Source: Anas platyrhynchos
Taxonomy: Eukaryota > Chordata > Aves > Anseriformes > Anatidae
Length of the DNA: 64,000 nt
Assembly: GCF_047663525.1 (NCBI RefSeq)
Contig: NC_092613.1
Coordinates: 4,489,501 to 4,553,500 of the forward strand
Direction: 5' to 3'
Under the pieces are notes generated by a model. The model was not told where the DNA came from. It was given only the letters and a program-made list of their open reading frames with translations, and made no database searches. Positions 55,440-64,000 of the stretch are shown here, in pieces. Position numbers and translations under genes: made by a program. Positions within the stretch are counted from its first letter, which is position 1, and the number at the start of each line of letters is the position of its first letter.

Positions 55440-55600
55440 GCCAGAGATAACGCCCCGAGCGCCGGGCGCAGGATGCAGCGGGGCCGGAGCGGGGATTATA
55501 AATAACGTCCGGCCCCGCCGCGCTGGCCGGGGGCCACTGGTAGCACAAAGTACATTCCGGCCGGGACGTAACGAACTGTACCAGCCTCTGCCGGGGCCCC
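55440..55600 (+). promoter_or_regulatory. CpG-rich patch with TATAAATA
   Basis: CpG-dense sequence surrounds TATAAATA at 55497-55504 (plus strand). It could be a promoter of an unknown transcript or an upstream element of FKBP5 or ARMC12. No coding exon follows that I can recognise. Confidence 0.25.
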
Positions 55601-55970
55601 CTGGCCTCGTCCCGCCGTGAGGATTTGGGTGGCAGGGGGGGGTGAAGGGTGCACAACCCCTTGGGGATGTGCCGTGGGGTGGGGACGCATCGCCGGACCC
55701 CCCGATGTGCCCGAGTGGTTATAGGGACACCTCGGTTATGTTGGTTGCATCCCACCCCCCAAAATAAAATAAAATAAATCCCGAAAAAACACATCCCTGC
55801 CCTGCAGCTCATGGCTTGGGGAGGGTGCTCGGAGAGGGGGGGGTCTCCCTAAAGAAGCCGGACCCTGACCCCGCAGCGTGCGGCACCTCGCGGGCGAGGC
55901 GGGCGGGCGGCGTGCCAGGCGCCCGGCGTGGGGACGCGATGTACCGGGCGCGGGAGAGCAGGGAACAGCC

Positions 55971-56090
55971 TGAGTCAGCAGCCGGGGAAGTGGGTGTGCG
56001 AGGGAAACCGCTCCGCGGGGCTGCGGCCAGCCCTGGCTCCTGCCCGGGGTGGGGGGGTGTCCCTGGGGGGGGTTCCCTAGGGGATAAAAG
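55971..56090 (+). promoter_or_regulatory. TGAGTCAGCA (AP-1/MARE) with downstream TATA-like GATAAAAG
   Basis: TGAGTCAGCA at 55971-55980 is an AP-1 site plus Maf half-site. GGGATAAAAGGGGG lies about 100 bp downstream. This is a candidate enhancer or promoter; target unknown. Confidence 0.25.
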
Positions 56091-57586
56091 GGGGAGCTGC
56101 CTGCTGCCTGGAAGGGGGTCGCAGGGAGGAATTCGCCTCCCCAGTGCTGGAAAGGCCCCGTAAAGGGGTTGGGTCCCTGCTCAGGTCGCCATGGATGGTG
56201 GCACCCCCTCCCCAGGTGGCATCGCCCCCTGTGTCACCCCAAACATCGCCCCCATTTCAGCTGCCCCCCCATTTTGTCCCCCCAGTCTCCCCATTTCAGC
56301 TCACCCCCAACCTCGTACCCCACTGCAGCAGCCCCCAGTTTTGTCTCCCACCAGTGTCCCCCCCCCAGCATAAGCCACCAGCATCCCCTTCAGCATCACC
56401 CCAAACACGGCCCCCCGTGCGCCCCCCCTGTGCACCACCCCCTGGCACCTCACCCAGCCCCCAGCATTGCCCCCAACCCCTCAGAATTTGGGGGAATTTT
56501 TCATTTTTTGCCCTTTCCAAGCAGCAGCAAGTCCTGCCCTGCTCCCGGGGGGGGGCTCGGGGCCAGACGTGGCACTGCTGGGCACCGCTCGGCCCCGCCG
56601 GGTGGTTTTGGGGTGCCCCCATCCCTTTATCCCCTGGGATGTTCCCCTGCAGCAGCCCTAAAGGAGGGGACAGGAGGGGGGGGGGACACCCAGGCAGGGC
56701 CAGCACCCGTCCTTCTTCCAGCTCTGGGGGGGGGGGGGGAACCTAAGAGCAGAAAACCCCACGAGGGACATTGTTCCCCCTGCCACATGCGAAAGCAAAA
56801 ACGGGAGAGGCCGGGGAAAAAAAAAATTAAAAAAAATCTTCAACAATTGGTTTTGGCAAGAAGAGGAAAACCAGCGAGAGCTTTTCATGAATTTTGCTTT
56901 TTTTTTTTTTTTTGCTAGAAAGGTTGTTTTTCCTCCAGTGAAAGTTCCAAACGCCGCCACCGTGGTGCCAATGCCAGCCCCGAGCCCTCTCCCCGGGGCT
57001 GTGCAAACCCCCCCCAGGACTGAAGCAAACCCCAAAAAGGGGCCGGGGCTGGGGGGGGGTGCCCCATGGGTGCAGGATCGGCCCCCGCAACCCCCGCCCG
57101 GGTGCTGTGGGTGCGTGGAGGCGGATTTGGGCAGCAGCCCAAGGATTTGGGGCTTCCCCGCATCCGGAGGTGGGGAAAAATCAGACCCGGCCCCAAAATC
57201 CTCCTGGGGCAACCCCGGGGTGCACCAATGACCCCCCCCTCGCACCCTTCATGGAGCCCCCGAATCTTTTGGGACCCTCGAACCCCGATGCCACGGGGGC
57301 TGATCCCATCCCGCTGCCGTCCCCGTGCTCCTGATGCAGGATCGGGCCCCTGCCCAAGGCTGGGAATTGGGGGGGGGGGGCACCCACCTGGGTGCTAAAA
57401 TCCTGCTGGGGGGGGCGCTCCTCTGCAGGGACCGGGGGTCTGGGGGGGTTAATGCCACGCAGGAAGGATCAGGGCAATCCTTGTGGGGGGATTTTGGGGA
57501 GGGATGGCTGCTGGGGGTGTCCTGAGTGCGGTGGGGAGCCCCTGAGGGGGGGCTGGGGGGGTGGAAAGGGAGCCTCGAGGAAATAC
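56091..57586. other. Intergenic, no gene recognised
   Basis: C- and G-homopolymer rich sequence with no recognisable exon. A T-run lies at about 56897-56913. Confidence 0.5.
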
Positions 57587-57750
57587 TGCTCATAATAATA
57601 ATAAAAATAACAGCAATGGTGGTAATAATAACAGGAGTGATAATAATAATTGTAGTGGTAATAATAATAATGATTAAAGTAAGAGTGATGGTAATAAGAG
57701 TAAGGGTAGGAATAATAATAGGAATAATTAAAAAAATAAAAAAAATAAAA
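57587..57750. repeat. (AAT/GGT)n-like simple repeat
   Basis: About 160 bp of ATAATAATA with interspersed GTGG and GAGT words, followed by A-runs. It gives a spurious isoleucine/valine-rich open frame. Confidence 0.9.
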
Positions 57751-58213
57751 AAAAAACAGCCTTTTTGCAAGAAAAAGGGTTAAAGCAGCGCGGCGAAGAC
57801 GAGGTGAAGGCCATGGGGCCGGCAGGAAAGGGGGGGGGAGAGCGAGGGAGGAGGGAGGTTGGGGAGCGGGAGCGAGGCTGTGCAAGAGCGAGCAGAACAT
57901 CCTGTACCCTCCTGTTAAAAACAGCCCCGGCGGGGGGGGGGCACGGGGGGGACACGGGAACATCGCCGGGTGTCCCCCCCTCGGTGCCCCCTCGATTGGC
58001 TTTAAGGGGGCGCAGGGGGTGCGGGGTGGTTTTGGGGTGTGGGGGGAGCGGGGTCACCCCGCTGTGGGCATCCCGCTGCGGGGCAAAGTGGGGTGCATGG
58101 GGCTTTTTTTTTTGGGGGGGGGATTTATGGGTTTGCCCCCGTTTGCATCGCATGGCCGTGCAAAGTAGTGAGTGTTGGTGGTGGGGGCATCCCTCAAACC
58201 CCCCCAGGTCAAT

Positions 58214-58328
58214 TTTTTTTTTTTTTTTTTGGGGGGGTGGGGGGTGCCGCCGCGTCCCCCCCCAGCTCCGTTCGGAGCTGGGGGGGGACGCGGCGGCACC
58301 CCCCACCCCCCAAAAAAAAAAAAAAAAA
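58214..58328. repeat. Near-perfect 115-bp inverted repeat (hairpin)
   Basis: Arms of about 56 bp meet at a two-base loop (TT at 58271-58272). Starting from the loop, AGCTCCG pairs with CGGAGCT. Pairing continues without mismatch through the C/G runs and GCCGCCGCGT versus ACGCGGCGGC out to 58232/58311. A one-base bulge at 58231 then puts the 17-base T-tract against the 17-base A-tract. Confidence 0.95.
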
Positions 58329-59039
58329 TTAAATTTTTTGGGGGATCATCTGCCAGCACACGGCTGCTCTGTGCATGTGCCCCCCCCCCCAAAGCTCGGG
58401 GTGCCCCCCCCGGGGCTTGCAGCACCCCACAGGCACCAGGGCCCCTTCCTGTGTTTGTTAACGCCGTGACTCAGGCGGCCGCGGGGAGCTGCCAAAATCG
58501 AGCCGCTGCTCACCCAGAAATAGGATGAGGGTTTGAGGTTTTAAATTTTTTGGGGGGTGCTGCCACCCTTCCCTAACCCCCCCCCTCCCTCAACTCTCCC
58601 AACCTCGCCAGTATTTCCCTACCAGGGCCAGGAAGATGTTCCCACCCCCCCAAAAAAATCTGTCATATCCAGGGCATGGCCCAGGCTGTGCCCCCTCCCA
58701 GGGGTCCCCCCCCAATCTGGTAAAGGGTGACCCCAAAAGAGGGGTCGGGGAGCACGGCAGGGCCCCCAAATCTGAGCATCCCCCCTCCCTATGGGGCTGG
58801 GGGGGTCCGCAGGGCTCTGGGGGGTGTTCGGGGAGGTGGGGGCTGCCCTCTGCTGGTGCTGCCTGCGCTGGCCGCATCCTGCCCATGCCAAGGGTGCAGA
58901 GCCCCTGGTGGCGCTCCCAGTATGCCCAGTATGCCCAGTAAGTGCCCTGGGGGGGGGGGCAGCACCTCCCTGCTGGCACCTTGGGGTGCTGAGCCCCGAG
59001 CAGGTGGCAGGGCTGGGGATATGCGCCACGTCCCACGGC

Positions 59040-59265
59040 CCTGCCATATGGCACATGTCCCCTCCCCATGTCCCCTCCCCATGTCCTGTGTCCCTTGTCC
59101 CCTTCCCTGTGTCCCGTGCCCCCTGCCATTTGTCCCATGCCTCCTGCCCCATATTCCACGTCCCCTTCCCTATGTCCCTTACCATGTGTCCCCTGTCCCC
59201 TGCCATGCGTCCCACGTCCCCAGCCCCATGCTCCTCGTCCCCAGCCCCATGTCCCAGCGGGTGCC
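59040..59265. repeat. CCCCATGTCCC-type minisatellite
   Basis: Degenerate units CCCCATGTCC, TGTCCCCTGCC and CCATGTCCC over about 225 bp, ending 300 bp before the ARMC12 start. The preceding 700 bp shows no gene. Confidence 0.88.
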
Positions 59266-59561
59266 CAGGCACAGTGCCACCCCCCACGCCGGGCGCAGAG
59301 GGACAGGACCCCCCCATGGGACACGGGTGCTCCCCTGGGATCACCCCACCCCACGTCCCCAGCTCAGTGGCTTCGTGTCCCCGGGTGGTGTGACAAAGTG
59401 ACAGCACGGGGGGGGGTCTCCAGTATTCAGGGGGTATCGGGGACCCACGTGCGCCCCGTCCCGGTGCTGCCCCTGACCTCACAAGGCTCCGCACCCTGGG
59501 GACGATTCTGCTTCTAGAAGCCCCCCGGTCCCTTGGGGCTCCGGGGGCTGCGGTGCCGGGG

Positions 59562-61180
59562 ATGGCGGCGTGCTGGGGGACATGGACGGGGCGCCACGTC
59601 CTGAGCGTGGCCACGGGCGCGGGGGCCATTTACCTCCTCTACAAAACCGTGGCGGACGGGCTGAGCAGCGCGCCCGACAGCACCGAGTGCTACCGGCTGG
59701 AAAGCCCGGACCAGCGGGAGGGTGGGTGGGAGAGGACCACCGGGGTCCCCCCTCCGCCACCTCCCTGCCTCAGTTTCCCCTCCTGCGGGACGTGAACCCC
59801 AAGCGAAATTTGGGTTCTCCATGGGAACCACGTTGCGCCCCGGTGCGACCGTGGCTCCCCGCTTGCTCGCAGGGCTGCCCGTGGAGGAGGTTCTGAACAG
59901 GAAAGTCTGCGAGGAGCTGCTGGAAATGCTGAGGGTGCAGCAGGACGGCCGGTCCCGCAGCGCCATCCTGCGCAGCATCGCCCGCTGCATCCACCTGATG
60001 GACACGGAGGTGAAGTGGACACTTTGGGGACAGCACCAGGGCACCCCGCTGCGCTCCGGGGTGCTGCGGTTCCCATCCCCATCCCATCCCTATCACCACC
60101 CCATCCCCATCCCATTTCTCTCCCATCCCATCCCGCTCTGGTCTCCCTCCAGAAGCCCACCTGCAGCCCGGAGCACATCGAGCTGGTGGCCTCCTGCCTG
60201 GACGACCACAACCGGGACACCAAGATCCAGGCGCTGAACACCCTCAGGGCTTTTGTCACCCGGTCCCTGTTCACTGACAAAATCCGGGTCAGTGCTTCCC
60301 CCCCTCACACCCCCTGTGCCCCCCCACCGTGTCTGGGTGTGCACGGCTCCCTGATCGCCCCCCGCCCCATCCCCGCAGGATTATTACCCCAAGATCCTGG
60401 ATATGGTCACCTGCTCCCGGGACGTGGGGGTGCATCTGGCGGCGCTGCAGCTGCTCAATGCGCTGCCCGTGCCCCCCAACATGGAGCCGCTGCTGCGCCG
60501 CACGGTGCCAAACCTGCTGGGCTTCCTGCAGCTGGACAACCACAACATCCAGGTACGCTGCCCCCCGTGCCCGGTGGGGACCCCCCCTGCACCGTGCCCA
60601 CCCTCCCAGCCTCATCCCTGGTGTTTTTTGCAGCTGCAGGTCCTCAGGCTGCTGGTCACGCTGTCCCGCATGGAAGAGCTCCTGCCCGACATCCTCAACT
60701 GCCAGGTACGGCCCCCGGCCCCGCGCCCGGTGGGATTTGCAGGGGGATTTGCATCCTCGTTTCCACCCTGGGGCTGCCCCAAGCCTGGCCGCTGTCTCCC
60801 AGCATTTCCTCAACCAGGTTCGGCCCGAAATCCTGAGCCTCTTGAACAACTCGCAGCCGGAGAAGCTGCTCTCGGAGCTGCTGCTGCTGCTGGAGGTGCT
60901 GCACGAGGGCTGCTCGCAGCCCCGCCGCCCGAGCAAGAGCCCCAAGAGCGACAGCTGCTCCCTCTACGAGGTCCTTTTCGGCGAGAACTCCGACCTGGCC
61001 GACCGCCTCATGGTCATGTTCGTCCACCCCGACCTGACGGTGCAGGTCCAGGCGTGCAAACTCGTCATGAAGCTGCAGTTGCACAGGCTGGATGGGGAGG
61101 TGGCCGCTGCCCTGAGCAGGCACAGGGCAGGCAGCATTGCCCTGAATCACGTCTTGCCCTCCGTCAAATCCGCTTCCTAG
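59562..61180 (+). CDS. ARMC12: ARMC12, armadillo repeat-containing 12 (complete, 6 coding exons, 351 aa)
   Basis: ARMC12 is a mitochondrial outer-membrane armadillo protein of spermatids, known in mouse to be required for building the sperm mitochondrial sheath. Coding exons: 59562-59721, 59873-60009, 60153-60287, 60379-60552, 60634-60705, 60803-61180. All introns are GT-AG, are 71-151 bp long and keep phase. The start ATG has G at -3 and G at +4. Residues about 12-30 (HVLSVATGAGAIYLLYKTV) form the membrane anchor; GAGAIYLLYK matches the mammalian protein. Armadillo-like helices follow, with family matches at KIQALNTLRAF, LLPDILNCQ and FGENSDLADRL. The N-terminus before the anchor is short. 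A poly(A) signal follows within 40 nt of the stop, so the 3' UTR is very short. Confidence 0.95.
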
Positions 61181-61213
61181 GGGACGTTCACAGCCGCCGC
61201 GCTCGCAGAAGCA

Positions 61214-61219
61214 AATAAA
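61214..61219 (+). terminator. ARMC12: ARMC12 poly(A) signal AATAAA
   Basis: AATAAA lies 34 nt after the ARMC12 stop codon. The downstream CLPS gene ends on the opposite strand about 215 bp away. Confidence 0.8.
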
Positions 61220-61433
61220 ACCCAGCACAGCTCCCTCACTGCCGGCCCCTGCACCCTTTTTCTGAACGCCCCCGGCTTATCGTTCGGCCACAGCGCTGAT
61301 CAATGCCCCTTTTCACACGCCAAACACAAAGCTGCCTCCCCGCGGCTTTCCCAGGACCTTCTGGCCCCGCTGCCCCTGCCCCGTGCCAGGACACATGGAG
61401 TGAAAACGCCGGCTTGCGACAGCAGAAATGCTC

Positions 61434-61439
61434 TTTACT
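61434..61439 (-). terminator. CLPS: CLPS variant poly(A) signal AGTAAA
   Basis: AGTAAA, a known functional variant hexamer, lies on the minus strand 56 nt past the CLPS stop. No AATAAA is seen between the two convergent genes on this strand. Confidence 0.55.
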
Positions 61440-61495
61440 AGAACCCCCTGACCACACCAGGTTTGTTCTGGGGGTGCCGGGGGGGCTCACGTCCT

Positions 61496-62284
61496 TCACC
61501 GCGCCACGTCGTTCTTGTCCCTGCAGATGCCGAAGTCGCTGTTGGTGATGGAGCCCACGATGCTCCTGTCGGCGTCGCAGGTCAAGCCGCTCTCGCAGGG
61601 ACACTTGTAGTAGACCCCATAGAGGCTCTGCGGGGACGGGGGGCACGGTAGAGGGGCCATCCCAGCCCCCCCACCTTGGGGGGGTGACCCACGGGGACGG
61701 GCTGGGGACACAGCACGTTGCTCAGGCACCTACCTTCGGGGAGCAATCCTGGAGCTCGGCCGCCTTGGGCACGCACCGTGCCAGGCTCAGCCCGCTGTCG
61801 CGCTGGCAGCAGCCGCTCTTGCACTGGGCACTCTGCAGGCACAGCTCCCCGGTGTCCTGCAGCGGCGAGGGGAGGTGTGAGCCCCACGTTTGGCTCAGCG
61901 CCCCCCCCCCCAAAACCACAGCCATGGAACCAGGGGGTTGGGGCAGGTGTTGGAATCGCTTCCCTGCCCCTCTGCAGCAGGAAAGATCCCTCACAGCCCT
62001 GCGAAACCCAGCGCACCGTCCTGTCTGCCTCAGTTTCCCCAGCTGCAAGAGAGATTTGCTCTCAGGGGTGCAGCCATCACCTCGGGACACCCCCACGGCC
62101 ACCGCCAGAGATGCAACATCGCGGCCACCTCCGCACCCCCAGCGCCACGCTCCCTGGCTGCAGCGAGGACAGGCTTTTCTCCTCTTACCAAATTAAAGAT
62201 GAGCCCTCGCTCAAGCGACGCGGCCAGGGCTGGGGCCAGGAGCGCCAGGGAGAGGAGGAGGCCGATTTGCAGCGTGCTCGCCAT
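61496..62284 (-). CDS. CLPS: CLPS, pancreatic colipase (complete, 3 exons, 116 aa)
   Basis: Colipase is a secreted pancreatic cofactor that anchors lipase to bile-salt-coated fat droplets. Exons: 62189-62284, 61734-61856, 61496-61627, all phase 0 with GT-AG introns. A signal peptide (MASTLQIGLLLSLALLAPALA) precedes the pentapeptide ASLER, and Arg26-Gly27 aligns with the tryptic site that releases enterostatin from mammalian procolipase. The mature part has exactly ten cysteines for the five disulfides of the family. It also keeps the tyrosine cluster YGVYYKCPC and the tail IVGSITNSDFGIC. The ten-cysteine pattern and lipase-contact region argue for CLPS rather than a CLPS-like paralogue. Confidence 0.96.
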
Positions 62285-62324
62285 GGTGGGCTCGCTCGGG
62301 GCTCTGCTGCGGGTGGCAAGGCAC

Positions 62325-62330
62325 TTTATA
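62325..62330 (-). promoter_or_regulatory. CLPS: CLPS TATA box
   Basis: The minus strand reads GGCTATAAAGTGC, with TATAAA 41-46 bp upstream of the start codon, so the 5' UTR should be only about 10-20 nt. A CAGCTG E-box lies 15 bp further upstream at 62345-62350, the kind of site bound by acinar bHLH factors such as PTF1A (inference). Confidence 0.8.
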
Positions 62331-62350
62331 GCCGGCACCTCCGCCAGCTG

Positions 62351-63269
62351 ACGCAGCCTCTCCTATCACAGCCAACCTTCCCCGGGCTGCCGTGGAGGAA
62401 CGGCGATGCCCTCGCTGCCCGGGGTGCAGTGCCAGCGCGGGTGGCGGCATGGCACAGAGCTGGGGATGATGTGTCCCGTCCCCAGGTGCCCTTCCTGCAG
62501 GGATGATGCCTCCCTGCCATACGGCAGCGCCTTTGGCCAAAGCAGATGTGGAATAACAGCGCTGGGATTGCCACGGGGGGACCAATCCTCCCTGCAATCC
62601 TTCGCCCTGAGCCCCGGGGAGCTGGGATGAGCCACTGTCTCCTAACTGCCCTGCTCGCATGGGGCTTCAAGGGCAAACCGAGCCCCGATGGAACAGCAGG
62701 AGCTCTGGGAAAACACCAAATCCCAAACCCAGCTGCTCCATCGACCCAACGTTACCACCAAGAAACCCGCTTAAGGAAACCCAAAGTGTGGCAGGAGCGA
62801 GCCCACCCCCTGCCAACCTCGCTCGGGGCCTCAGAGCCCACCGAGGTCCCCCCGGCACCCCCTGGATGTTTGCTCTCAGTGTTTCAGCGGGTGCATTTCA
62901 GGGGGGCATTTGGCTAATGAGAGGAAAATAGCTCTGGGAATGGCACAGCTTTTAGCACCCACGTCAGCCCGGCTGCTCTGGGCAATGATTAACGCCCCGG
63001 GCAGCCCTGACCTTCGGCAGCCACGGGGGGTGAGGCTCAGGCTGGCCCTGGCTGCAGGGCAGCGCCACGGTGGCACCTGGCAAAAGGCCCCGAGGTGCCC
63101 ACGGGTGCTCTGGGGGGTCCTGGCACCTCGTCCCCTCCCTGCCTGCACCCCACCAGCCCTGCTGGCTTGGGGCTGGGACCCACAGGGCCCCGTGTGTGCT
63201 CCAGTGGGGAAAGGACTGAGGTGATGCTGGGGAGGGTGGAGGGGAGCAGCCTTCGGCACACAGCTGGGG
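62351..63269. other. CLPS upstream region
   Basis: No gene is recognised. In mammals LHFPL5 lies next in this direction, but none of its sequence is seen here. Confidence 0.5.
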
Positions 63270-63990
63270 TGCACAGAACAGCCCAGGACACATCCTGGGA
63301 CACGACAAGGGGTGCACAGCACATCCCAGGGGCATCTCAGCACGTGTCCTGGGGTGCATCACACATCCCAGTGCACTCAGCAAGGACCTGGGGCATACAG
63401 CAGGGGCATGAAGCACATCCCCGGGCACAGAGCATGTCCTGGGGTGCATCCCCAGGCACGGAACACATCCCAGAGGGGACCCTGAGAGCATCCTGGGGTG
63501 CACAGTGGGGTGCAGGGCACATCCTGGGGCATGGGGTACACGGTGGGCTGCACATGAGGGCACTGGGCACATCCAGGGGTGCTCGCTGAGGCACGTGGTG
63601 GAGGTACAGGTGGTGTCCCAGGGATGCATCCACGGTGCTCGTCTTTGGTATGCACCCTGTGCCCACCCTTCTTGGGTTATAGAGGATGGGGGTGCATCCC
63701 GTGGGCACACGGGGGGCAGGGGGGGGGCACAGGGCGCACGTAGGGTGCACAAAGCACATCCCAGGGTCGCATCCTGGGGACACGGGGCACATCCAGGGGG
63801 CACACGGTGGGGACATGGGGCATATCCCGGAGGCACAGCCCGGTGGGTGCACAGTTTGGGCACAGGGTGCATCCGAGGGGAATGGGACAAATCCCAAGGA
63901 CACCGGGGCACGATTGGGGGCACATCCCAGAGGCACATCCAAGGGGCATATCCCGGGGCCGTGGAGCGCATCCTGGGGGCGCATCTGAGG
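63270..63990. repeat. Degenerate minisatellite, GGGGCACATCCCAGG core
   Basis: Over 700 bp of diverged units of about 15-30 bp built on GGGGCACATCCCAG and GGTGCATCC words run to the window edge. The repeat produces a 343-aa Cys/Pro/His-rich minus-strand open frame that is not a gene. Confidence 0.85.
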
Positions 63991-64000
63991 GGCACAGGGC

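Noticed and set aside
57526-57783. Hydrophobic Ile/Val-rich 85-aa frame resembling a membrane protein
   Set aside because: Produced by the ATAATAATA repeat. No start context or family similarity.

Overview
The window is vertebrate chromosomal DNA. It has multi-exon genes with GT-AG introns, very high GC, abundant C/G homopolymers, many short GC-rich minisatellites and compact introns. This composition, together with the gene set, fits a bird microchromosome (inference; I cannot name the species). The gene order and orientation, TEAD3(-) TULP1(-) FKBP5(-) ARMC12(+) CLPS(-), match the mammalian block I know as human 6p21.31, so this is a conserved synteny block. I see no bacterial, phage, CRISPR or other operon-like system.

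Layout. 1-13 kb: 5' end of TEAD3 on the minus strand. It comprises the first coding exon (starting at a non-AUG ATA codon), an 11 kb intron in the 5' UTR and a candidate noncoding first exon near 12.7 kb in GC-rich DNA. 13-18.4 kb: intergenic DNA with a 20-bp minisatellite. 18.4-25.9 kb: complete TULP1, 14 coding exons, 548 aa. 27.6-51.2 kb: complete FKBP5, 10 coding exons, 457 aa. Its noncoding first exon is near 51.2 kb, beside a promoter with two inverted CCAAT boxes and a GC box. 51.4-59.5 kb: intergenic DNA with several minisatellites and a striking 115-bp near-perfect inverted repeat at 58.2 kb. 59.6-61.2 kb: complete ARMC12, 6 coding exons, 351 aa, plus strand. 61.4-62.3 kb: complete CLPS, 3 exons, 116 aa, minus strand, tail-to-tail with ARMC12. 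62.3-64 kb: upstream DNA ending in a degenerate tandem repeat.

The genes are physically linked but functionally unrelated: a Hippo-pathway transcription factor, a photoreceptor tubby protein, an HSP90 co-chaperone of steroid receptors, a sperm mitochondrial armadillo protein and a pancreatic lipase cofactor. Exon models were built by reading the sequence: splice sites, reading phase and codon counts were checked exon by exon. They close without gaps for TULP1, FKBP5, ARMC12 and CLPS. The most interesting points are the AUA start of TEAD3, an Ala at the FKBP51-specific loop residue 119, a GC-AG intron in FKBP5, an altered enterostatin pentapeptide in CLPS, the 58.2 kb inverted repeat and a VNTR abutting the FKBP5 promoter. 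Identifications rest on remembered family sequences, not on a database search.
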